NCBI GenBank assembly: GCA_947471745.1
Contig: CANJKZ010000396.1
Location: forward strand, 875,501 to 939,500
Source of the DNA: Closterium sp. Naga37s-1
Taxonomy: Eukaryota > Streptophyta > Zygnematophyceae > Desmidiales > Closteriaceae
Reading direction: 5' to 3'
Length of the DNA stretch: 64,000 nucleotides
Positions 33,458 through 44,700 of the stretch are shown in pieces. Below the pieces are notes generated by a model, which was not told where the DNA came from, did not search any database, and worked only from the letters and a program-made list of their open reading frames with translations. Position 1 is the first letter of the stretch. The number at the start of each line of letters is the position of its first letter. The position numbers and the translations under genes are program-made.

Positions 33458-34428
33458 TCACTCTTGCGATGGCCCGGCCTATTGCAAGCAAAGCAGCGCC
33501 CCTTAAACGGCGCGGCTGCTGCATTCGTCGCAACGGCATGTACGGTGGCGTGCTCGATTGGTCCCCGAGGGCGATGTCCGTAATAGGACCCTGGTCTCGG
33601 ACGGCGCAAAATGTCGATTTTCTCGGCGAGCGCGAGAATCTCGTTGAAATTCGAGAGTCCGCGTAGCATGATTTCGTGCGAAATGTCCGGCTTCAGCCCT
33701 CCGACGTAACGGTCCACCCGCTCCGCTTCGTGCATGTAACCGACTTGCTCGCATAATGCGAGAAAACCGCTCCTGTAGTCTTGAACCGACCCGAGCTGCC
33801 GCCAAGTACGCAGTCTCTGACGCGCCGAAATAGAAGCCGCGATCGGCTCGAAGCGTGCTCGAAGCCCTGCGCACCACGCATCCCACGTGTTGTACTGGGC
33901 GGTTTCGCATAATGAACTCCAGGTGACGGCTGGACCCGTGGGCCCTTCCTCTTGTGACGGTGGCTCGTAGGCGCGTGGCGACGTCACGATGACTCGCCAC
34001 CAGTCCATGGCGGGGCCCCTCAGCAGCGAGACGGCGTATCTGATCTTCGCTGCGTCCGACTCGACGTAGTTTGCGTCGAAAAATACGTTCATCGTGAAGA
34101 CCCACGACTGAACCGTCGGACCTCCACGCTGACTCGGGTCGAAACAGGGCTGTCGCTGCGGCTTGAGTGGCATTGGCGTCATGATGGTGTGGTCGCCACT
34201 TGTCGCCGCAAATTCCACGTACCGACGGGCTTCACGAGGCTCCCGTGGGCTCGGCGCGACCCTGTTTCTTTCCATGCCGGGCATCGAGTGGGCGGCGCCA
34301 TCACTGGCTGCGCCTGAGCGCTGTCCCACGCTGTCGTTCTGTGTCGGTGTGCCTGATGAAATGACGATCGGCTCCTCCGATTGTGCAGGTGCATTTGCAG
34401 GTGCGTATGGTGGCGCCGGAGTATTCAT
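33379..34428 (-). CDS. gypsy gag
   Basis: The likely start is MNTPAPPYAPANAP at 34428. The open frame extends to 34500 only by reading into the TIR element. The retrotransposon gag fold is recognised by AAKIRYAVSLLRGPAMDWW and ERVDRYVGGLKPDISHEIM. A CCHC zinc knuckle reads CFACNRPGHRKSECPEEL. It ends at 33379. Confidence 0.9.
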   Translation of the reverse strand: MNTPAPPYAPANAPAQSEEPIVISSGTPTQNDSVGQRSGAASDGAAHSMPGMERNRVAPSPREPREARRYVEFAATSGDHTIMTPMPLKPQRQPCFDPSQRGGPTVQSWVFTMNVFFDANYVESDAAKIRYAVSLLRGPAMDWWRVIVTSPRAYEPPSQEEGPTGPAVTWSSLCETAQYNTWDAWCAGLRARFEPIAASISARQRLRTWRQLGSVQDYRSGFLALCEQVGYMHEAERVDRYVGGLKPDISHEIMLRGLSNFNEILALAEKIDILRRPRPGSYYGHRPRGPIEHATVHAVATNAAAAPFKGRCFACNRPGHRKSECPEELRRRGAEQGRESPRQGNASSQ

Positions 34429-34448
34429 CGTGGATTGCTGACGCGCGG

Positions 34449-35216
34449 GTGCTGTTCGCCAGCAAATCGTTTCTCGAACAGAAAACGATGGCATAGGCAT
34501 CGCGACCGCATCTGGAAACGGGGGCGGAACCCTCTTCTGAGGTTTGGGCGTAATGTCGCTCTAGAAACTTCGCGCGTCCGAAAGGCGAAATTACGCAACC
34601 GCATCGGGAAGGTCCATCCCCACCTTCCCCCCAATAGCGCGAAAGTTCAGCCTCAGTGACCCTTGTGTTGCCCGCTGACCAAAAATTGCTCAATGTGGGT
34701 AAAAACGCAAATAAAACCCACCCCGCTCAAACACAACCCCCGCCATGGAAGGCCTGTCTCTACGGCCAAGTCATGCGCGGGGGGCACATCGAAGGTGTGT
34801 TCGGGAGGGGAAAAATGGAGGGTATTCGAACCCCCCTTTGTCAAACAAATGGCTTGTTCAAAGGTTCCCCTCTGAACGGCAATGCCACGGCTGTGCCATC
34901 GCTGTGCTTCGAAAAACGCGGCATGGCGATGGCATGGCTTGGGGATAGAACTTTGCCTGAGGACGAAGTTGCGTCCCCGCTTCCATATGCCATCGAGCAG
35001 TTCGTTTTGGTGGACAAATGGGGGCGTTCGCCAGACACCCACTTTGATTGTAGGTTTGGACGGTTGGGGAGGCTCGGCACCTTTTTTACGGGCTGACCAG
35101 GCTGACGGAGGTAAACGAACCCTAACTGACGGGATCAGGAAGGCGAGACCCACCTTCCTGATCCCGTCGTTATCCCATGGTTTTTTGCTTCATTGGTGCT
35201 GGCGAACAGCCCCGCG
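34449..35216. mobile_element. TIR element (family GTGCTGTTCGCCAGCA), copy A, in gypsy leader
   Basis: The left end reads GTGCTGTTCGCCAGCA and the right end TGCTGGCGAACAGC, inverted. It is about 768 bp, with no transposase seen. Near the right end a hairpin pairs GGATCAGGAAGG with CCTTCCTGATCC. It lies between the gypsy primer site and gag. Copy D (36724-37457) is the same sequence in the opposite orientation. The target duplication is unclear (CGCGG is possible). Confidence 0.7.
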
Positions 35217-35492
35217 GAGTCACGTTCCGCCGTGAGCGTCGCAATTTCGAGCGCCGATTCTTCGACTTGGCGCACGAGATGGTCGAGTTGCTCCTGCGTC
35301 AGTGTCGCGAGAGTAAATTCGGCCATGGCGGGGGTGTCGGGCAAGCTCAGCGAGAGCCTCTGTCGTGGCCGTGCGTGCTTACGAGAGAGCACTAGGAGCG
35401 GCGGTGCTGTGTCGCTGAGAGACGTCTACCCCCCTCAAAAATTGAGATAGTGGGGAAGCGAAGGTGTGGGTGCGGTCCGAGAAGAGATCGTA

Positions 35493-35506
35493 GGCTCTGA
35501 ATACCA
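35493..35506 (-). other. gypsy primer binding site (tRNA-iMet)
   Basis: On the minus strand TGGTATTCAGAGCC lies two bases after the 5' LTR and matches the initiator Met-tRNA end with one extra base. Confidence 0.8.
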
Positions 35507-35508
35507 AG

Positions 35509-35852
35509 TGTTACGAGTGCAATTGAGTGAGCGAGCGAGAATGGCACTATCGAAGCAAGAGTACAAATGAGCGAAGGCATGAGCGAAAAAAATATAGCGA
35601 AACTACAGTGGTAACGGTAATGCGTGAAAATGAGGTGCGCGACGGGCCTGGCGCCGAGGTTGGGAAATGCCGAGGCGTAGGTCCGGAGCGCGGGTTACCA
35701 ACCGGACCGTGAGGTTGGGTCGCGTCGTGAACAGTGGCGGGAATAATGTCGAGACGAATGTCGCGAGTGGTAACGGTTGGGTGCTGTTGGCGGGAACAGT
35801 AATGTACGCGCTGAGCAGGGACGTGAAGTAAGGAAAAGGAATTTTCCTTACA
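35509..35852 (-). repeat. gypsy 5' LTR
   Basis: 344 bp, nearly identical to 24119-24461, with TG...CA ends. The target duplication GGTTG follows at 35853-35857. Confidence 0.93.
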
Positions 35853-35968
35853 GGTTGCAAGAAGGAAAAGCCATTCTTTCTCCCACTAAAAAATGTGGTT
35901 GCACTATCATTTGCTAATCTTTCACTACCAGGGGCATCTCTGACGACGACACTCATGACGAACATGGC

Positions 35969-37742
35969 GGTGTTCGCCAGCAAATGCAAATTTGAAAAAA
36001 TAAAGACGGCATCGGAATGGCCACGGCATCCGGAAGCAGGGCCGGAACCCTCCGAAGAGGTTTGGGCGAAATGCCACTCGCAAAATTTCCCTCCCCGAAA
36101 TGGGAAACGTGACAACTGCATATGGAACCTGCCTCCCCACCTTCCCCACAAATGGCCCAAACAGCCAATGGTGGTGTTCGCCAGCACATTTCTAAGCAAA
36201 ATCGAGGGGATGACGACGGGATCAGGAAGGTAAGTCTCGCCTTCCTCAGTTAGGGTTCGTTAACCTCCGTCAGCCTGGTCAGCCCGTAAAAATGCTGCCG
36301 AGCCTCTTATGCCGTCCGAACCTCTTAGAAAATTGAGGGCGTGGCGAACGCCCCCAATTTTCACCCATTTCGAAATGCTTGACCGCATATGGAAACGGGG
36401 TCGCAGTTTCCTCCCCTGGCAAAAACCATCCCCTGGCGATGCCATCGCCATTCACCTATCCACGGTGAATGGCGATGGCATGGCTGTGGCATTGCACGGC
36501 AGAGGGGAACTGCGGAAGGTGGGGCTGGGGGTTCCATATGCGGTTGCGAATTTTCCCGTTTTGGGAGTCGACGTTTCGCAGACCACATTACGCCCAGACC
36601 TCCTGGGCGGGTTCCGCCCCCGTTTCCAGATGCGGTCACCATGCCGATGCCGTCAAAATGCCATCTATTTTCGAATGTGCTGGCGAACACCGCCAATGAC
36701 GTCGCCATCCCACTGCAATCCTCCGTGGCATGGGTGCTGTTCGCCAGCACAATTATATAAAAAAACCACGGGATAACGACGGGATCAGGAAGGTGGGTCT
36801 CGCCTTCCTGATCACGTCAGTTAGAGTTCGTTAACCTCCGTCAGCTTGGTCAGCCCGTGAAAAAAGTGCCGAGCCTCACCTACCGTCCAAACCAACAAAC
36901 AAAGTGGGCGTCTGGCGAACGCCCACTTTTCTCTACCAAATCTAACAGTTCGACGGCATCTGGAAGCGGGGACGAAACTTCGTCCCCAGGCAAAATGCCA
37001 TCCCCTAGCCATGCCATCGTCATGCCGCGTTTTTCAAAGCACAGCGGTGGCACAGCCGACGCATTGCTGTTCAGCGGGTAACCCTTGAACAAGCCTGCAG
37101 TTTAACAAAGGGGGGTTCGTATATCCCCCATTTTTCCCTCCCAAACACACCGTGGCGGGAGTTGTGTTTGAGCTGGGTGTGTTTTATTTGCGTTTTTTAC
37201 CCACGTTGAGCAATTTTTGGTCAGCGGGCAGCACAAGGGTCAGGGATGAGCAAATTTCGCGCCATTGGGGGGAAGGTGGGGATGGACCTTCCCGATGCGG
37301 TTGAGAAATTTCGCCTTTCGGGCGCGCGTAGTTTCTCGGGCGGCATTTCGCCCAAACCTCGGAGGAGGGTTCTGCCCCCGTTTCCATATGCGGTCGCGAT
37401 GCTGATGCCATCGTTTTCTGTTGAAGAAACGATTTGCTGGCGAAGAGCACCATGGTGGATTGCCATGGGATGGCATGGGACTCTTGTTTGCCAGGGGAAG
37501 AAATTACTTGGCCATTTCCGAATGGCATGATGCCATCCGAAATTTGTGAAAAGTGAGGGCGTTCGTCAGGCACCAACGACTCCATTTGGTTCGAACGGCA
37601 TCAGAGGCTCGGCAGCATTTTTACGGGCTGACCAGCCTGACGGAGCTTAACGAACCCTAACTGACGGGATCAGGAAGGCGAGAATGACCTTCCTGATCCC
37701 CTCGTCGTCCCGTCGTTTTTGCTTTCAAAGGTGCTGGCGAAC
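35969..37742. mobile_element. nested cluster of TIR elements (copies B/E, C, D)
   Basis: Ends of the GGTGTTCGCCAGCA type occur at 35969, 36173, 36691 (inverted), 36724, 37457 (inverted) and 37742 (inverted). The simplest reading is that one element (left part 35969-36172, right part 37458-37742) was invaded by copy C (36173-36691) and copy D (36724-37457). C and D lie reversed relative to copy A. GCCAATG on both sides of C may be its target duplication. All copies share the GGATCAGGAAGG hairpin region and lack coding capacity. Confidence 0.65.
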
Positions 37743-38179
37743 ACCGCCATATAGGACTGCTAGGACACAGAATTTTTCTTACAAAACACTAACTTTCAGC
37801 TGGTCCCAGAAGCCTTGCCACTCCGGGTCGGCTTCCAGACACAGGCTTAGAAAACTCGCCGTAACTACGTTCGCATGACACGTGTGTTGAGGAAGAATCT
37901 GAAGTGGCTCGAGCATCAGCCACTATACCGAGAAACCTGAGCCGCTTTCCCGGCCTGATTCGCGAATCCTGGTTCGCGAATTGTTCGGTATAACGTTTCC
38001 GTGCTGGCGTGCGAATGAGCAGTTCGCGTCAAACGATCAACTCCTAGTACTCAAAGTAAAATGCAGCAGCAGCCAGAGATTTTAACATATCTTATCGAGT
38101 CAGAGCTTTCACATATACCTCCAACACCGATAGCAACAGAGATTTCGCCAATGTCAAAAGCGCGTATGGTTATCCTGCA

Positions 38180-38767
38180 TTGGAACTGATTGCATTAACG
38201 GCAAGAGATTTCCCCCTCTCGATAAGAAGCAGCTCCTTTGCGGAAATGGGAAGCGCATTTGGTGGTAAATTAACGCCTGCGCGAATGCTATCCTTGGAAC
38301 AGAGACCAGTATCACGGCCCCGGCTTTCACGGAAGCTCATTTCCCCCGATTTCCGCTGCTTTCTGAAACCTTCTTTCTCGCCTCGACGTTCCTTTCACCG
38401 TCATTCGCTTTCAGCTTCTGTTATACCACCGCAACGGCAATACCAATCTCGAGTAGGGTCGGGAGCAGCCAGGACTGCCCACTGCAGCTCGCATTCGCCA
38501 TTCGCGGTACAAGCAGCCTCGTTTTCGGATCAGGCTGGACCATCCAACTCTGATGACGGCTCCGCTGTGCGCTTGACGAAGCTCGCTGATGGGCTGGCTG
38601 GTTTGGGGCATAATCCGTTGGGGATTCGCCTAGAGATTGCTGACGTGGATGCGTCGTCAGCAGCAGGATCTACAGTGCATAGGGTCGGAGCAGTGGCAGG
38701 ACCCGATGGGGTGAAGCAAGGGGATGTGACAGTAGCGGTGCCACATGCTGCAATCATGAACGTCCAG
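38180..38767 (+). CDS. SET gene exon 1: transit peptide and N-terminal SET
   Basis: ATG at 38180 opens 196 codons. Up to about residue 100 they are rich in Ser, Arg and Pro (RPRLSRKLI, FSPRRSFHRHSLSASV). The part near the end (GVKQGDVTVAVPHAAIMNVQ) fits the start of a SET domain, where the incoming substrate pocket begins. The donor is GTAAAT. Confidence 0.75.
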
Positions 38768-41700
38768 GTAAATCAATAGGCATGTGGTTACATTAACAGG
38801 TGACGTGAATATAACGAGAGGTGGTGGATATATGCACGCACACCCGGCGCTATTCCCTGTAATCGCCTGAGTCACTGCATTATCTGAACCTTGTGCTCTA
38901 AGCCCTGAACCCAACTCCCATAACCCTTAAACCCTGAACCCTCGGCCCCTCGTCCTCCCCCTCTCCCCAATCCCCAGAACTCAAAACCCACGTTTCCCAC
39001 CTCAAATCCACACCACCCTCCCCCACCATTTCCAGAGAACCCTCAGACAGCAAGGGAGTGCCCTGCAATGGAGATTCCCAACTCCACAGCACCTCAAATA
39101 ACCTTCCATCACCCCTTCCCACCCCTTTCCTACGCCACAAACCCCTCAGACAGCAATGGAGTGCCCTGTAATTGGTCCGCTGAGTCGTGCCGCTCAGCTG
39201 ACAGGCTGGCAGACGCTGCTGCTGCACCTGCTGTGGGAGCGCGCCAAGGGGCAGGGAAGCTTCTGGGAAGATTACATAGCCATGCTGCCATATGAACAGG
39301 AGATGTCCCGTACACATCCCCTCATGCTCCCTGATGTGAGTGTAACGGGGGTTCACTCCGGTGTGACCATGTGCCCTGTGTGAGTATAGCGAGGGGAATA
39401 ATAACACTGTGCCTGAGATGGAGCGTACACATCCCCTCATGCTCCCTGATGTGAGTGAGGAGGGTCGACACATGCGCATGAATGTGAGTATAGTGAGAGG
39501 AAAAGTGGCCCTTTCTTGGCGCCTCCGGATCCCCGCATGCTCCCTGATGTGACTGTAGAGGGGTGACTCTGGTGTGACCGTTGATCCCCTGTATGAGTAT
39601 AGTGCAAGAAATAGTGACCCTTTGTTGGCGCGTACCCATCCCCACATGCTCCCTCATGTGACTGTAGAGGTGTGACTCTGGTGTGACTATGTTCCCTGTG
39701 TGAGTATAGCACTCTTAACTCGTCCTTTTCCTCCCCCGACCCCCAAGAGTCATTCCGTTTGAGCTGACTTAAAAGATGACCCATTGGGGGGCCCTGCTCA
39801 TTCCGTTTGAGCTGACTTAAAAGATGACCCATTGGGGGGCCCTGCTCATTCCGTTTGAGCTGACTTAATAGATGACCCATTGGGGGGCCCTGCTCATTCC
39901 GTTTGAGCTGACTTAAAAGATGACCCATTGGGGGGCCCTGCTCATTCCTTTTGAGCTGACTTAAAAGATGACCCATTGGGGGGCCCTGCTCATTCCTTTT
40001 GAGCTGACTTAAAAGATGACCCATTGGGGGGCCCTGCTCATTCTGTTTGAGCTGACTTAAAAGATGACCCATTGGGGGGCCCTGCTCATTCCGTTTGAGC
40101 TGACTTAAAAGATGACCCATTGGGGGGCCCTGCTCATTCCGTTTGAGCTGACTTAAAAGATGACCCATTGGGGGGCCCTGCTCATTCCTTTTGAGCTGAC
40201 TTAAAAGATGACCCATTGGGGGGCCCTGCTCATTCCTTTTGAGCTGACTTAAGAAACACCCTGCTGCGTTTTCATGCAATCCCCCATTGTCACTCTGCGT
40301 GACTGCGTCCCAACTCAAAGCCTTTCCCTCTGCGTGACTGCGTCTCCACTCCCAACTCCATACAATCACACTCTTGAGTCGACTCAAAGCCTTTCCCTCT
40401 GTGTGTGTGATAAGTCGAGTTTTGAGTCGACTCAAAACCCCCATTGTCACTCTGCGTGACTGCGTCCCCACTCCCAACTCAATACAATCACACTCTTGAG
40501 TCGACTCAAAGCCCTTCCCTCTCTGTATGCCCGTTCCTCCCTCCCTGCTCCTCGCCTTCCACAACAGGACTGGCTCCGCTATTGGTTGCAAGGCTCCCCG
40601 CTGCTCCAAACCATCCAATCACGTGGCGACATGTGCAGGTGCCTGTCCCCTTGCTCCTACAGTCACATCAACTGGCTTTCCTCACTCATCTATTCTCGGT
40701 TGTTTTACGAGCTTGGCCTTTTCTCTCTTTTTTTTGGGCCCAAAACACATCCTTGTCGTCTCACCCTGCAAATTGATCCCCGTCCTCTACCCATCCACCA
40801 GGGATGATGCTGCAGCGATTGGTCTTTGAGTCGACTCAAAAGTCACCTCATCTTTGTCATTTCACCCAGCCCACCAACTTGTTGCGCGTCTTCTACCCAT
40901 CCACCAGGGATGATGCTGCAGCGTTGGTAGCGGCAGGAGCAAACAAATTACCTTTGCCATCACAGCAGCAGCTGCAGCAGCAGCAGCAACAACAACAACA
41001 ATTGGTATCAGAGCAGTCGGTGCGGTGGGCTGCCAGTGTGCTTCTCAGCAGAGCCTTCGCCCTCGACCTGTCACTGGACCCTCTCAAGGTGCCCTCCCAC
41101 TCTCTTCCTTTCCCCCGCACTCTCCTCCGCTCCCACTCTCTTCCGCTCCCACTCTCCTCCGCTCCCACTCTCCTCCGCTCCCACTCTCCTCCGCTCTCAC
41201 TCTCACCCTCCGTCCTCGACCTGTCACGGGACCCTCTCAAGGTGTACGCCTGTTGTTTCCCCTCGCACTCTCCTTTCCTCTCACTCTCACCCTTCGCCCG
41301 TGACCTCTCACTCGACCCTCTCAACGTGCATCGTTTTCTTTCCTTGCCGCACTCTTGTCCCGTCCGCCAGCCATTCTCAATGTGATGGCATCACCACTCC
41401 ACACCGCACCACACCACACCACACCACACCACACCACAACGCACCACACCACACCACACCATACCAGGCCTCGCCCTCTGCCTTGTCCCCTCAGCGAATT
41501 GCCTTTCCACGCCTGCCTTCCCATCGCATGTGTCCTTCTATTAGCCTCGTGTCTCCCTATCCTCGTGCCTCCCCAATCCTCGTGCCTCCCCAATCCTCGT
41601 GCCTCCCCAATCCTCGTGCCCCCCAATATTCTGCGAATCACCCTCATGCCTCCCCAATCCTCCTTGTCCTTGTCCTTCAGCCATTCCCAGGGGATGACAT

Positions 41701-44700
41701 ATTTCAACACCAGGCCTCACACTCTGCCTCGTCCCCTGGGCCGACTGCCTCAACCACAGCAGCACAGAGTCACTGTTGAATCCTATCTTGCGTCTCTTAC
41801 TCTCTCTTCCCTCTGTTCCTCGTTGTCCTTGTCCTTCAGCCATTCCCAGGGGATGACATCTCAACACCAGGTCTCACCCTGTGCCTCGTCCCGTGGGCTG
41901 ATTGTCTCAACCACAGCAGCACCGCCATCTCATTCGTCCCTCAGCATCACCCTCTTGCCTCCCACAACCCCCCTCTTTCTTTTCCCCCTCAGCCATTCCC
42001 AGGAGATGACATCAGCACACCAGGCCTCACCCTGTGCCTCGTCCCCTGGGCAGACTGTCTCAACCACACCAGCACCGCCACTGCAATGCCCCATCTCTCT
42101 TCTCATCCTCTCTTCCTCTCTTCCTCCCTCCTGTTTTTTTTTCCCTCAACTCCCTTTCTCCCCCTCAGCCATTCCCAGGAGATGACATCAGCACACCAGG
42201 CCTCACCCTGTGCCTCGTCCCCTGGGCCGACTGTCTCAATCACAGCAGCACTGCCACCGTCCTCTCCTGCCTAACCTACGACCCAGAATCCCGGACCGCC
42301 AGGCTCGGCGCGCACCGAGCCTACGCGCCAGGCTCGGAGGTGTTTGACTCGTACGGCCCGTGGCTGAGCCCCAGGCAGCTGTATCTGGACCATGGGTTTG
42401 TGGATGAAGTGGTGTTTGAGGGGATTCTGGCTTCTAACGAGACGACTCTTAACGAAGCATTCCTTAGGGAAGAGGCAGGAAGGGAGGAGCGAGAGGAAGG
42501 GGATCAGGATGAAGGGGAGGAGGATGAGGAGTGGGAGGGGGATGAGATGGAGGAAGTGGGAGCGGAAGTGGAGCAGGGCAGCTGGATGGGGTTTACGGCC
42601 CACATCGACCACGTGATTGAGTTGCCTGTAAGAATCTCCAGGTGATATACCACGTTTTGAGGCACCCCCAAATATCGCCAGGCCAGGTAGGTGGATGGGG
42701 TTGACAGCCCACATCGACCACGTGATAGAGATGCCTGTAAGACCGCCGTATAGCTGTCCTGTTTTGTTTCTATTCTCAACGTAGTGCTTACCAATGGGGT
42801 GCCTGTCAGAGCATGTATAGGGTGAGGTGAACACATAGGGGTGAGCTTTGTTTGCAGTTTGGGGGTTTGCAGTTTGGGGGTTTGCAGTTTGGGCTCTGAG
42901 CTTAGGGGTTAGCAATCCAAATAGCGCCTTCCTCAGGCACTGTGGCAAGATCTTCTGTCTGTCTGTCCTCAGGCCCCCATTTTCCTTCATGCATATCGTT
43001 CCCCACCTCATGAGTCATGCCTGTCCCCTCAACCCCCCATCAGGCGAACACCTTGGGTCACATCAACAGCACTCTCAACGCGTCCCTGCTGGAGGCAGCA
43101 GGTCTTCCCATTGGTGAGTGGTGTGGGCCTCTGTCATCATGCCGCTATCACACAATTACACCACTCCCCACACGCATGCACCTTGGGTCACATCAACAGC
43201 ACTCTCAACGCTTCACTGCTGGAAGCGGCAGGCCTCCCCATTGGTGAGTGGTGTGGGCCTCTGTCATCATGCCGCTATCACACAATTACACCACTCCCCA
43301 CACGCATGCACCTTGGGTCACATCAACAGCACTCTCAACGCTTCACTGCTGGAAGCGGCAGGCCTCCCCATTGGTGAGTGGTGTGGGCCTCTGTCATCAT
43401 GCCGCTATCACACAATTACACCACTCCCCACACGCATGCACCTTGGGTCACATCAACAGCACTCTCAACGCTTCACTGCTGGAAGCGGCAGGCCTCCCCA
43501 TTGGTGAGTGGTGTGGGCCTCTGTCATCATGCCGCTATCACACAATTACACCACTCCCCACACGCATGCACCTTGGGTCACATCAACAGCACTCTCAACG
43601 CTTCACTGCTGGAAGCGGCAGGCCTCCCCATTGGTGAGTGGTGTGGGCCTCTGTCATCATGCCGCTATCACACAATTACATCACTCCCCACACGCATGCA
43701 CCTTGGGACGGTTTAGCAGCACAGCACTCTCATCAACACTTCTCTGCTGGCGGCGGCAGGTCTTCCCATCGGTGAGTGTGTGGGCCTGTGTTGCAGTGCC
43801 ACTATAACACAACTGTTTCTTTCACGCATGCACCTTGGGACGGTTTAGCAGCACAGCACTCTCATCAACACTTCTCTGCTGGCGGCAGCAGGCCTTCCCA
43901 TTGGTGAGTAAGCCTATGCACCTTGACCCCCCTCCCACCTCGTGTTGATGGAAGTAAGGCCTCCGCAGCCCACCTGTCCGCTGCTTTTGACAGGCCCCCC
44001 TCCCACCATCGGGCCCCCCTCCCACCATCGGGCCCCCCTCCCACCATCGGGCCCCCCTCCTACCATCGGGCCCCCCTCCCACCTCGTCCCACCTTGACCC
44101 CCCTCCCACCTCGTCCCCTACATACTCTCCTCGCTTCTCTCCAACCCCATCGGGCCCTGACTAGAGCATGCTGGCAGGGATGTTTTGAGAATGCTGGCTC
44201 TGGCTAAAATTCCTGCTTTGGATTTTCTGGCCCGTCCCACCTCTCACTCACTACACACCTGGCTAAAAGCACTACAGCAAAGAAGTGTGAGACAGTGAGG
44301 AGCTCCGGTACGGTAGGTACGTGGATCCTGACTTTGGTGAGAAGTCCCACCCTTTCACTCACTACACACCTGGCTAAAAGCACTACAGCATGCTGGCTTT
44401 GGCTAAAGCCGCCCCCCCCTCCTCCCGTCCCCACCCTCTCACCTCACACCTTGTCTCCCTTCCCCCTCAACAGACTCTTCTCACTTCTCCCACTCTCCTT
44501 CCGGCCCTCATGACCATAATGGCTTGGCCAAGGGCCTCTCCTCCCTCTTCACACCCACTCCCCTCCCCTCTTCACACCCACTCCCCTCCCCTCTTCACAT
44601 CCACTCCCCTCCCCTCTTCACACCCACTCCCCTCTCCTGGTCCTTGCTCCCCTTTCTCCTCTTCCCCACTACAGACTCTTCCCGCTTCTCGCTCACTCCC

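Larger units (their letters stand above)
24119..35852 (-). mobile_element. Ty3/gypsy chromovirus LTR retrotransposon with nested insertions
   Basis: Two LTRs of about 343 bp (TG...CA) bound the element, and the same 5 bp, GGTTG, flanks it at 24114-24118 and 35853-35857. Reading on the minus strand: 5' LTR, tRNA-iMet primer site, gag, protease, RT, RNase H, integrase with chromodomain, purine tract, 3' LTR. A copia element (27523-32796) and a solo LTR (27037-27161) interrupt pol, and a TIR element lies in the leader. The LTRs differ at a number of sites, and pol has a frameshift near 26530, so this copy is defective. Confidence 0.95.

Noticed and set aside
39437..40618. 393-codon minus-strand frame with QLKRNEQGPPMGHLL repeats
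   Set aside because: Follows from the 48-bp array (16 codons per unit) antisense to the SET gene; no domain or splice support.
43044..43720. Mutually exclusive exons in the SET gene
   Set aside because: The repeated units carry a donor but lack a proper AG acceptor, so they are better explained as junction duplications.
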